DNA from: Hydractinia symbiolongicarpus
Lineage: Eukaryota; Cnidaria; Hydrozoa; Anthoathecata; Hydractiniidae
Reading direction: 5' to 3'
DNA length: 64,000 nt
Assembly: GCF_029227915.1 (NCBI RefSeq)
Contig: NC_079888.1
Span: 19,572,001-19,636,000, forward strand
Part shown: one piece after another, positions 40,001-49,300 of the stretch
How the letters are laid out: each line of letters opens with the position of its first letter
Position numbering within the stretch: position 1 is the first letter of the stretch
Notes under the pieces: model-generated
The model's database searches: none
What the model was told of the DNA's origin: nothing
What the model saw: the letters and a program-made list of their open reading frames with translations, nothing else
Made by a program: the position numbers and the translations under genes

Positions 40001-42673
40001 CAAAAAGATACACAAAAAAGAATATGCATCATCGAAAAAAATTATTTACTTTTTCTTTCTTTTTTTTCCTTGCACTTTTTATACTTGTTTATAAGCGGAC
40101 CCTCAGATAAGCGCATCAAAATCTTGATTTCAGCATTTCACGGTATTATTACAGTATAAAATTATTCTTTATTTTTATCTAAGCTGGACGGTTAACAAAT
40201 GCAGTAATGACTGATTAGCCAGTGCTGTACCAAAAATATCGCCCCCAGTCATTGCACTGACCCCGCAAGCTTGCTCGGCACTTACACTACTCTAACCGAT
40301 AAGAAAATCGTTAAAGAAATACTGTTGCAGATGACATATCGCAGTCCAGCCGACAAGAAAGGTGTAGCTAAGTAAAATTTATGCTCCAACTGCAGTTTCA
40401 TATTAAAATTATTATTTAATAAAAATGTATTTCAACTTGTTCCACTATCGCCATTTTGAGAACATAGGCCAATTCGAAAACACACAAAATATCATTTGTG
40501 GAAATCGATTCTAATTATTGTTTTTACTTACATCTCTAAGTTCATAGTATTGCGCTAAAAAAAGAATCAAAAGAGAAATAAGTCATAAAAGATTGACCAG
40601 CTTTTTGTTTTATAGTTTACTCGAAAATAAGTTGTGCTCATATAAAAAATCTTTAAAGCTATCCCGGAATCTATTTATTATAAAAAAATCTTTTTCGATT
40701 CTTGATTATTCGTTTCGAAAGCTGCGCTAATTATGCAAAATTATCTCCAAAACATGTATTTGCTTTTGAGCTTAATTATAGAAAGTAAATATAAAAATTT
40801 GTGAAAAATGTTCAAAACACCAAAGTGAACGGCTGAAAACATTCTCTAATCAAAATTGACATCATGCATAATTAGTAAAATTAGCCAATTCTTAAGAACC
40901 AATCAAAAAAGCTGAAAATATACAAATTTTTAGACAACTTTTGAAGCTTTTCCATATGAAATTAACTTTTCGCATCAAATCAACAAATAGTAATTAATCG
41001 AAGAAGATTTTATCAACTACATCTTTTTGTTGATCTGATTAATTTGTTTTAATTCATCAATATATTGAGATGAAATATTATAATAAGATGTGAATAATGA
41101 TTACTTACTATATTTTCATTTTCATTTTTTAAATCCGTACTAAGTTAAAAGAAAAAACACAACATGTTAATCTTCAAATTGTTAGCAATGTATAAAGTGA
41201 AGAACGCAACGTTTGGTAACCTAAATTTAGTCAGGTTAGAAACGACATCAAAATTCAGAAAAATTAACACTTTTTAAATTTGATATCCCCTTACATCCCC
41301 ACTTACTACTATTCCCTTACATCCCCACTTACTACGATTAGATTTCTCCCACTCTCCGCAATGTTTCTTAATTTTTACCACTCATTTCAATTTATTATCG
41401 TCCCCTTACATTCCCTTATACTACTTTTAAATTTCAAGCAGGGTAATATTTTTTGAACAGAAGGCTTTTTCGAACGTGATTATGTTTTATTTCATGGATT
41501 ACCCTGCACATTAACAAAACAAACGTAGCTAATTATCACTTTGTGTTTAGCTACCGCAAAATTATTACCAATGGTGAAAGTAGCTGTGCGTTAATGCGAA
41601 TACAAACTTCACTTACATTTCTTTCCGGAGTCGATCCACCTGAAAAAAAAGTTGAAAATTTTTTAAAAAAATTACATTACTAATTCTATCCTCAATTCAA
41701 ATCAATCGAACATACCAGCGTTAATTGTTTAGGCTGCTGAGGCCGACGTTTCTCGCTAGCAGCTTGTTGCCGATTACGTCGGCGCTCAGCAACCTCTTCA
41801 AATATTTTACGTTGCCTCCTAGAAATGAAAATAAATTATGAAAGAACTGGTTGCAACAAATTTATGCTTTCATGAATATTCGACGTGAACGTATCTTACC
41901 AAATTTTTTGCACATTCTTTTCAGCCCTTGTGCCTTTTTTGAGGAATATTGCATTCCTCGGGCTGTAAAAAGGTAATATATTTTACTATTAGTGTCCAAG
42001 CTACTACAAAGTTACTCCTTTAATCTATAAATACACTATCGAACGAGGCAACAATACAAAACTTTTAGTCTTTGTATTTGCGTTCATTTTTTGCAAACTA
42101 ATTAATTTTAGGAATCCATGTTTATAATAAAACGGTGCCAAATTGCAGTGGGGCAATAACTGCCAAGAACGTTACGACTCTTACCTTGGAAGGAGTTTGA
42201 GACTTTCATAGAATGATATATGTATTGTTTGTTTGAAGTTTCAACATGAATATTTTTAAATTCTCGCTATATTCTCGCCACGGTTGGGATTGAAAAATGT
42301 AAGAATGCGAACTGTTGCAAGAATCACCACTAAGATACTAAGGGAGCCATACTTAATTAACAAAGAGACAACTATATTTTGGTAAGAAAAGTAATTACCT
42401 CCATTGATTTAGCAAATATTATAAAAATGGAAAAAGATGCCGTTGGATTTTAATTATCACCAACTCAATTAAGACTATAAACAGCAACTATGACATAACT
42501 TACGCAGACTGCGGGCTCTAAAAGAAAAGAAGCAATTGTTATGAGAGAAAATAACAATAACAAGAATATAATTTTGTTGGTTTACTTACTGTCCTTCTCA
42601 GGAATTTAATACCGGCAACACCCTTGAAAATGGTTGACATCGACTCAACGGTCGAGTTTGTCTCAGCATACAA
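36427..42673 (-). CDS. Gene 1: shorter paralogue of the micro-exon gene
   Basis: Exons in transcript order: 42,590-42,673; 42,504-42,517; 41,900-41,962; 41,716-41,818; 41,617-41,639; 41,110-41,140; 39,208-39,238; 38,163-38,174; 37,073-37,090; 36,953-36,967; 36,838-36,855; 36,736-36,753; 36,427-36,450. The frame is open throughout in the same phases as gene 2. It has one microexon cassette rather than two, lacks the D microexons and has lost the PKNE/PRNE microexon by a deletion. Neither a start nor a stop was found, so it may be truncated at its 3' side. It lies in tandem with gene 2 on the same strand. Confidence 0.62.
37410..37575. mobile_element. Hairpin-headed repeat at the end of A1
   Basis: Begins near ACTAGTCGATGGCCCGTG with the hairpin CCCGTG-AAAAACCT-(C/T)ACGGG, then an ACAGACAGACGC-rich stretch and ends near ATATAGACTAG. 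It looks like a non-autonomous mobile repeat, present in all three A copies. Class unknown. The 63-codon minus frame at 37,168-37,359 is conserved in the A copies but has no recognisable domain. Confidence 0.45.
37678..38066. other. Spacer between A1 and C1, absent between A3 and C2
   Basis: About 390 bp plus the end of A are missing at the A3/C2 junction, so this is either a deletion in the second copy or an insertion here. I see no exon or repeat inside. Confidence 0.6.
38662..39151. mobile_element. pogo/Tigger-like MITE in C1
   Basis: Ends CAGTTGACTC and GAGTCAACTG form terminal inverted repeats flanked by TA on both sides. The interior is full of AATTCGAA motifs, a style common in pogo/Tigger elements. 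490 bp, no transposase. It shares its position with 58,134-58,681, so the insertion predates the C duplication. Confidence 0.75.
39208..39238 (-). CDS. Gene 1 exon, 31 nt (NKIEIKSAST)
   Basis: Counterpart of 58,738-58,768, with consensus splice borders. It is followed by a 12-nt exon at 38,163-38,174 (GRV; acceptor TTGTTTTAG, donor GTAACG). Confidence 0.71.
39655..39850 (+). pseudogene. pogo/Tigger-type transposase C-terminal fragment, C1
   Basis: The frame reads FSVKQNKNLIIRSFLKCGI, then LNTPTDRKIRTDDDSESP. LIIRSFLKCGI followed by an acidic tail is typical of the C-terminus of pogo/Tigger-type DDE transposases (compare the I-KSF-KCGI type motif). A one-base shift restores the acidic ending SDISSDDSTTDED before a TAA, so the fragment is frameshifted. 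The catalytic domain is absent. Confidence 0.6.
39880..40000 (-). mobile_element. tRNA-derived SINE with internal deletion, C1
   Basis: Tail CTATCCTGGGTAAATA (minus) and a tRNA-like head are present, but 150 bp of body are missing between TCA microhomologies when compared with 59,456-59,725. Confidence 0.62.
40286..40291 (-). other. Possible 6-nt microexon, C1
   Basis: AGTAGT with GTAAGTGC donor and TTAG acceptor, the counterpart of 60,006-60,011. Confidence 0.25.
40532..40554 (-). other. Phase-breaking 23-nt cassette exon, C1
   Basis: Counterpart of 60,253-60,275, identical in sequence and splice sites. Including it would break the frame of gene 1 in the same way. Confidence 0.5.
41716..41818 (-). 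CDS. Gene 1 exon, 103 nt, basic region
   Basis: Same exon as 61,540-61,642, ending CTG instead of TTG. A rival frame also stays open for 31 codons but ends in TAA before the donor and does not continue into the 23-nt exon at 41,617-41,639, so the basic frame is preferred. Confidence 0.79.
41900..41962 (-). CDS. Gene 1 exon, 63 nt (PRNAIFLKKGTRAEKNVQKI)
   Basis: Identical in structure to the gene 2 exon at 61,724-61,786. It is preceded by the 14-nt exon at 42,504-42,517 (acceptor CTTTTCTTTTAG, donor GTAAGT). Confidence 0.77.
42590..42673 (-). CDS. Gene 1 exon, 84 nt (LYAETNST...FLRRT)
   Basis: Same borders and phase as 62,416-62,499; reads IFKGVAGIKFLRRT at its end. An upstream exon is required because the exon begins at an acceptor. 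Upstream in 42,700-43,709 I found no exon that I could support. Confidence 0.84.
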
Positions 42674-43709
42674 CTGAAAAATAAGTAAAACAAAACAAAC
42701 TTAAAGAGAAATTCGTAGTTGTTGTCATAGTTATTAAAAAAAGACTGGTTCAGAAGATCGGCAAATTCCCAATGATACTCGCTCGATCTTTTAATGTACG
42801 TCACTTGACCCTGAAAGTGCACGATCATTCAAAAAGGCTAGTATTGGTGGAATTGAAGATGTGTTTTGGCATCATTAGATAATTTTGAGGATGACTGATA
42901 ATCTTATGGAAGTTTCAGACGAAGATAATTACTTAAATGAATTTTGTTTTGTTTTTTTCTGAATATTTATACAGGATGAAACCGCCAGTTTATATGTACA
43001 TTATATATAAAGAACTGCTATCATTGACCGTCCTGTTGAAAATGAAGTATTTTAGTTTAGTTTATGCAGTCAGGGAATACTATGTTGATATGACCTCATT
43101 ATTATTTCTTTAAGAAGAGGCGAACTGTGCACGGCACGGCTGCTGAACAAAAGTTCATGATGCCAATGTTGATTTTGAAGACCAGACCGACTGGCTTGGT
43201 CTGCTGATCCACAATAAATTAATCTGCATGTTACAGCCATGATAAAAAAAAAGTCATAAAGCAAAGACTAAGAATGTTTTGATATTAAAAATATTTGTAG
43301 AGTTCGTATTCGTAGAGATATAATTTGATGTGTTACGCATACAAGAAATGTTGCAAAACGACACCGCAATAGACCCAAAATACAAAACACTTTTGTTTAC
43401 ATCTTGCTGTGCTGAATTATAGATAATACAGTATTTTTACTGAATCGCCAAACGGGTGGCTTAATTTAAAAAACAATGAAATATATTTCTCTCTTCATTG
43501 TAATAGCCACGGGTCAATGCACACGAAATAATTAAACAAGAAAGCTGTGGATCAAAACAGCAAAAATGTTGAAGAACATTTGACGGAAATATTTTTATTA
43601 TTTAAAACTGACCATACTGAAACAAAATTTGATTAAAGAAGGTTAGGAAATTAAAGATTCGTTAATAAAGATGAAGCCTCCATATTGTGCGTTCAATTTG
43701 TTGTTGAAT
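42674..43709. other. Region upstream of the first gene 1 exon found
   Basis: It should contain the missing 5' exon(s), but no segment with good borders and phase-0 exit could be supported. A 57-codon minus frame beginning MAVTCRLIYCGSADQASRSG (near 43,070-43,240) is open and is shared with C2, but without informative differences. Confidence 0.4.
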
Positions 43710-45196
43710 ATATTGCTGTTGCTATGTAGTTTATTTAAATTTTGGTCCAGAATAAGAAATGTTGCCCATTTTTCACTGGTCCACCATACACTAAGTTTGA
43801 AATGCAACGTCGATAGCCGAAGCTAGCTAACAAGTTTAAAGGCTGGTTTTTTTCAAAAGTTTTTAAGAAATAGAGGTATATAACTCTTTGTAACCAGAAG
43901 ATATAAAATAATTATTCTCCTTACTAAAAAACGTTTTTTTACATTTTTATAAAGAAAGATCTTGAGTTCCAGTTATACTTTCCCAAAACTTATTAGAAGA
44001 TATAAAACAAATATGGACAAATATAATATGTTAAAACTCAAAAAATCAAGACAATTAAAAATTGATTTTTAAAATGAATAAAGACCTCAAAAATTAATTA
44101 CAGAACTTTCTTGATCTTAAGCCACTTTTTCCCTGTTCCAAATTTCCTTTTTTGACATTTTTTGTGTTCTCACCTTTGACAACTCAGGTACAAATTTTGT
44201 ATAATATAGTTTGTCATACCAATATAACTGAGACACGAATATCATAAGCCAGTGTACATTAACATTTTTTTGTCGAATTAAAAATAAAAAAACACTCGAA
44301 GTTCAAACTTTTTTTTGGAGTAAAATGATCTTAAGAAAGTAATGTCAATGCATCCTGTATCTGAGAAGGAAAGAGAACCCGGATTTAAAGCACTAGAATT
44401 ACTTTCGTTTTTATTGTTTAGATAATAAATCAAAAGCTTGTTTTCTCGACCGATTTCTCGTCCTAAAAAATTTTATTAACAATTTGTTAACAATTGATAT
44501 CAAATGGGTTATTTAAAATGTTGAAGACAACCTTTTGTACAGAAAATTTTCACCATTTTTAGTTAATAGTCGTAAATTTACCGATTTTGTAAATACTCTA
44601 TAAAAATATCAGTATTATTAATTTAGCACATGCGTTGGATCGCCCAATATTCAATTAATTTTTAAAAAGACAAAAGCAGATGATAATAGAACGAGAAAAA
44701 ATTGTCCCCTTTCCCTTCACCTTCTCTCCCTTCTTAGAAATAGTGACAGCTAAGGCAAGTAAACATTATTTAACATGATCAGAACAGAATACATTAATTA
44801 CTTTTACTGAAACAATCTTCAATATGTTAATACAACAAAAACAATAATTAAAGCATTCCTCTGTATGTGTGTTACCATCTGTCATAAACGGTAATTAGGT
44901 ATAATGTAAATGCAATGCATGATCTTTGCCATGTCATGAAGCTCTGACGGAGATAGGTAAAACAGCAATCAGTTTGAACAGGACAGCAGGATTAAAGTGA
45001 TAAGCAACTCAGTGTTGCGTAAACTAGACATGTTAGACATCTGCTTGCAAAAACCTGCATAGTGGATGTGCATAAATTTCTTACTACAAACTCTTGAACA
45101 AAGCAAAACATTTGTACTACAATATAGAACTTTATGTAAGGATGCGTACTTTCTCAAACATAAAAACAAATTGGAAGGTATTAGTAAAACATCCAA
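43710..45196. other. Unique spacer between genes 2 and 1
   Basis: AT-rich sequence with no partner elsewhere in the window. The 75-codon minus frame at 44,969-45,196 has no recognisable domain. I see no exon. Confidence 0.5.
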
Positions 45197-45640
45197 TGAT
45201 TTGATTTGATTTGATTTGATTTCTCTTTATTTAACGTCGATAGATACAATAGTATTTAAATAACTAATTTAAATCGACAACATAACGTAAAACAAGGCAA
45301 ACAGCGATAAAAAATAAGAAAAATAAATAAATAAATAAGTAAAGTTAAAATATGTATGGTATATCCATGCATATTTTACAGGTGCAAACATCACCTTCCC
45401 AAAATTTTATTGAGCTACGGAAGGCTTCGAGAGAAGGAGCATTCTTTGTAGCGTCAGGCACAGATATCCATAGCTTCCCTGCAATATTTGATAAAGTATT
45501 TAAGCCATAGTACGTTGTCCGACAAGTTGGTCGCCTGATCAAATTAAAGCAACGAAGGTTGTACTTGTTTTCCCTAACAGAAAATATCTCGTTCATATAT
45601 AGAGGTGACAATCCATTTAAAATAGCACTCAAAGTAAAGC
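45197..45640 (-). mobile_element. 5'-truncated LINE 3' end
   Basis: The minus frame 45,632-45,345 encodes a typical non-LTR retrotransposon C-terminus: MNEIFSVRENKYNLRCFNL, RTTYYGLNTLSNIAGKLW, EAFRSSIKFWEGDVCTCKIC. The CTCKIC ending matches the CxCxxC tail seen in many invertebrate LINEs. A 3' UTR follows, ending in an AAATC microsatellite at 45,197-45,221, the usual tail of CR1/L2-type elements. The RT core is missing. Confidence 0.78.
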
Positions 45641-45689
45641 AAGAAAAAAATATAAACCACCATTCCTTATTATCCTAATTTATAAATGA

Positions 45690-46365
45690 TTTACCGCCTC
45701 CAAAATTCATTGACCCATTCACACAGGTCCCTTAATGCTTGACCAACCGACCAAGCATTATCATGGGGAACCCGACGTGAAGGAGGCAATGGATTTTGAA
45801 GAATAATATTGGAACGGTGGTGTGGGAGTGGACGGGGTACAATGTGTGTGCGTATAGAACGGCGAGGAACAATAACAGACGATAAAGAACGTGTAGAGGA
45901 TGGCGGTGTTTGCAAAGGTGATCGGCGGCGGCATCGATATCGATGCCATTGTTGAATCACCACCACCGTGTGAAAGAATTCGAAATGAACGCAGTGCAGG
46001 AAGTAATAGGGTGGAATGTTGGGTGGACGTAAGGGTGAATATGGAGGCGAATATGGATGGTGTCGTAAGTATGGATGTAATTGTGGACGGTGAGAAGACT
46101 GACGCAACGTAGACGAAGACGAGGACAAAAACGACACAGAAGGATGAAAAAGTGGATTAAGAAGTGGATGAAGGTGTTTAAAGAAGTGAGAAATGCAAAG
46201 AAGAAGGTAAAGACGAGGACAATAAGGACGGTAAGGAAGGTGCAGAGAAAGACAAAGAAATTGCAGACAAGAAAGAGGAGAAGGTGGAGGATGAGGAGGC
46301 AGAACATCAAATAGAAACAGATCGTAGGCGTACCCTGGTTTGATACCTCCGTTGAAAGTCTTGCT
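45690..46365 (-). other. Pyrimidine-rich minus strand, possible 3' UTR of gene 2
   Basis: Directly follows the proposed terminal exon. The minus strand is strongly C/T-rich, so all three frames stay open for 60-168 codons (for example 46,137-45,691, proline/arginine-rich, ending LCEWVNEFWRR). Lack of stops follows from lack of purines. A real protein in one of these frames is possible but not shown. Confidence 0.4.
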
Positions 46366-49300
46366 CTATTGCCTAAGTAAGAAAAAGGAAATATCAGTTT
46401 AAAGCAATTTTTTCTGCCTGGAGCATGTAATTGACATTCAAGTAACTTTGAACTGGCGTGCATAGGGACTGTTATTTGTAGCTATTACGTCATCGTACGC
46501 TTTTAATCAAATTAATAGCCCTCGTAAAGTGAATTTTATTACAACATGCAAAGTAATGGGCAAGGTTGCAAGAAATAGTAATAAAAGAAATATGTATGAC
46601 TGGCAAATTTTTCTGGAATTATTCGCACAAGAGAGATATTTTCGTGTCTTCCTTTCGTCTATAAATGCGAAGTCCACTTCAATCACAAAGCAACACACAT
46701 TCTATGCGGTCACTCCTCAAAGAGACAAAAATCTCCACTGTTCTACCGATTTGCTAAGATAAATCATAAGCCCCCCTGGTTTCTAAAAATTCGTGGTAAG
46801 ATTAAAGGAATATCGGTAACCCTTTTGAACACACAAAATACGGCTATTATAATAGAGATGACATTGTTCAGTTAAAAGACAATAGATTTTTAGCTACGAT
46901 TACATATTCTAACTGAAACAATTGCATCGTGATGAACACGGTTTTAATTTTTTATATGATCGTGAAACTCACGATGCATTTTCTTTTTTCTTTCTTAATT
47001 TATTAAACGTCGGAGAAATAACTAAATAAAATAAATAAATACATATTTACAAATATATAGGAAACTAATCAAATCCGACAAAAATTTGTTTATAGTTTTT
47101 GAAAATGTATAAAAATTAAATAGACCGAGTGACCGAGTGACTGAAATTTCCAAATTTAAGTCCAATGAGCGAAGATATTTTTCCCCAAAATTCTTAGTAT
47201 TAGTAAGTTCAATGTTTTAAGATTATTTACATATTGACTTCGTACTGGCCTGTTTGTTTCGCTGCGTTGAAAGATGTCCAACATAAATGGCGGATTTAAA
47301 TTATTAAGAGATTTAAAAATCTCTAGCTATACAGAGATTTCTTATTCGCATAATTTTCATGTAGTTACTTTTGTTCTTGCTAGAAATGTACTTTTCTTTT
47401 CCCTCTGAATATTCGCTATCTACAAAATTTAGGGCTCGCTTATGGAGTTTTTCGACCCTAGAAAGTGATTTTGAGGATGAGAAATTCCAAATAAGTGGAC
47501 GGTAGTTAAAGTTTGAATACACAAAATTTTTTGCTAAGAACCTCTTAGCTTTGAAAGGAAGTATGTTTTTAAATATATACAAAGCATTTAGTTGCGCAGA
47601 TGCTTTCTTGCAAACTTCATTTAAGCGCTGATCAAATCTAAGGTTATTGTCAATTTTAACTCCTAACAATTTGACTGTGTCTTCCGAATATATGTTTTTA
47701 TGCATCGTGACACGATAACTCGCGTCTTTCACGATAGCATTATTTCACATTTAAGCACAAAGATAGTGGATCGTGGTTGTCGCGCATGATACACGATGTT
47801 AGGCTTCCTGAGAGCTGTACTGTATGTGGCTTCAAATATTACCGTTCTCAATAATCCAAATGGATGTAAATCAAAATTTTAAATAAATATGTTTGCAAAA
47901 AGAACAGGAGCCAGTAAACTGATGAAAAAAGAGAAAGAATTGATCCATTTTACATCCAATTATACCACATTTTAAAGTTTGGGAAAGGTTTTTAACCATA
48001 CTTGAAGGCCCGAATTGCAGCACCTAGCAAGTAATGTAGAGCTAGGTAAAGGTTGGTCGACAAAGCTAAAAAATTGTTTGTATTCTGCTCATAAATACTG
48101 ACTAGCTTGTGCATGTTGGAGCAATAGGATGTCCTACTTTCTATTCCATACATGTTTTTCCATAAAATTACCGCTAAAAATTTCTATGACATGTGAATGG
48201 ATTAATTAGTGAAAAACCCGCATCAAATATGGTTAAACAGAGGAAAATAGAGGAAAATATATATTAAGAAAATTTACCTTCCATCCATTTCCTTCTTTTT
48301 GCTAGAGGGAAAAGACCGATATATTGACAAAATATAAACGCTCTGTCTCTTTACATTAAAAAAAACACGCATAGATATCTAAAGTAGATGTCTGCTTAAA
48401 GAAGCGGCTTGGTTATTCTAAGTATGCTAAATTTATTGTATACATACCTGACTCCTCTAGGTCTCTGATCATGGTATCTATAAAAAAATGCAATAGCAGG
48501 AATGAACAAGAAAGCTACTAATGGATTAATATACAACAAATGATTTAATTGGTAACAACAGCAGTATAGAAGTATCTGTAGAAAAATTTACTTACTAAAG
48601 CTTAAACGTTTTGGTGTTTCTGAGAAAAATAAGAAGGAAAAATAATTGATTAATAATGTATGCAAACTCAGTATAAATATATACCTGAAATACGTAACCA
48701 CTAATACTAAATTTGCTCCGGAATCCAACTACTTTGACAGTTTTTTAATAACATTTTGATATGCTGCTAGCAAAAATTTTTATACACTTTTTTAAAGATA
48801 TCTATTTTACACCTGCCTGTCGAAATTTTAGGTACCATACTTCCAGATACTTTCCTAGAATTTTAATGAAATTACTTCGGTTGACATCTCAATGTACGCT
48901 GATATAAGAGAAAAGTATTGCAACTAATGTGTTGTTTCACAAATTGAGAAAGCTGATACGTTTAAGAAGGCTGAAAAAAAGTCACAAAGAAGGTAGGGGC
49001 AGAATTCGCCGCATCCTATTTTACAAGATTAAAAAAGCTTAGTATATTTAGGCTAATGAAACTGTGCAATGATTGTCTATGCATATAAAAAATTAATAAC
49101 TTAGTGATCATTAAACTGATGATAAAAATAAAATAAAGACGAAGTAATGAAGCAAACCTTCTTTTCTTCTTTTATCAGCTAAAAGCAAATGAACGATGTA
49201 GCGTAAAGTAGTTGATTAGACTATTTTCAATTAAGACAAAAATAGCTCTCCGCCATTTCAAACGTGTCAAGGTAATGAAAGTTTACCTGATTCTTGGAGC

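Larger units (their letters stand above)
39537..40143. mobile_element. pogo-like DNA transposon remnant in C1 with nested SINE
   Basis: TA-flanked inverted ends: CCGTAAAATGCCGAAATCAAG at the left and its imperfect complement (CTTGATTTCAGCATTTCACGG) at the right. Subterminal AAGCGCACCC / GCGGACCC motifs recur inside. It contains a transposase C-terminal scrap and a SINE with an internal 150-bp deletion. Confidence 0.65.
38067..43709. repeat. Segmental duplication C, copy 1
   Basis: Starts TTAGTACAGTTAAACATAG and ends GTTGTTGAAT; it is repeated at 57,131-63,560. It contains the 5' exons of gene 1 and two pogo-like elements. It is about 790 bp shorter than copy 2 because of several discrete indels. 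Confidence 0.94.

Noticed and set aside
42700-42828. Minus frame MIVHFQGQVTYIKRSSEYHW as the first coding exon of gene 1
   Set aside because: No donor with phase 0 leading to the 84-nt exon; differences between copies are not silent. Left as unresolved.
46081-46314. 77-codon lysine/arginine-rich plus frame
   Set aside because: Opposite-strand shadow of the same biased block; no domain and no splice context.
45957-46463. 168-codon membrane-like minus frame
   Set aside because: The strand is pyrimidine-rich, so codons are mainly L, F, S and P and stops are rare; composition explains the open frame.
48685-48710. Possible 22-nt exon with donor GTATATAT
   Set aside because: Length does not fit the common phase and inclusion would break the frame.
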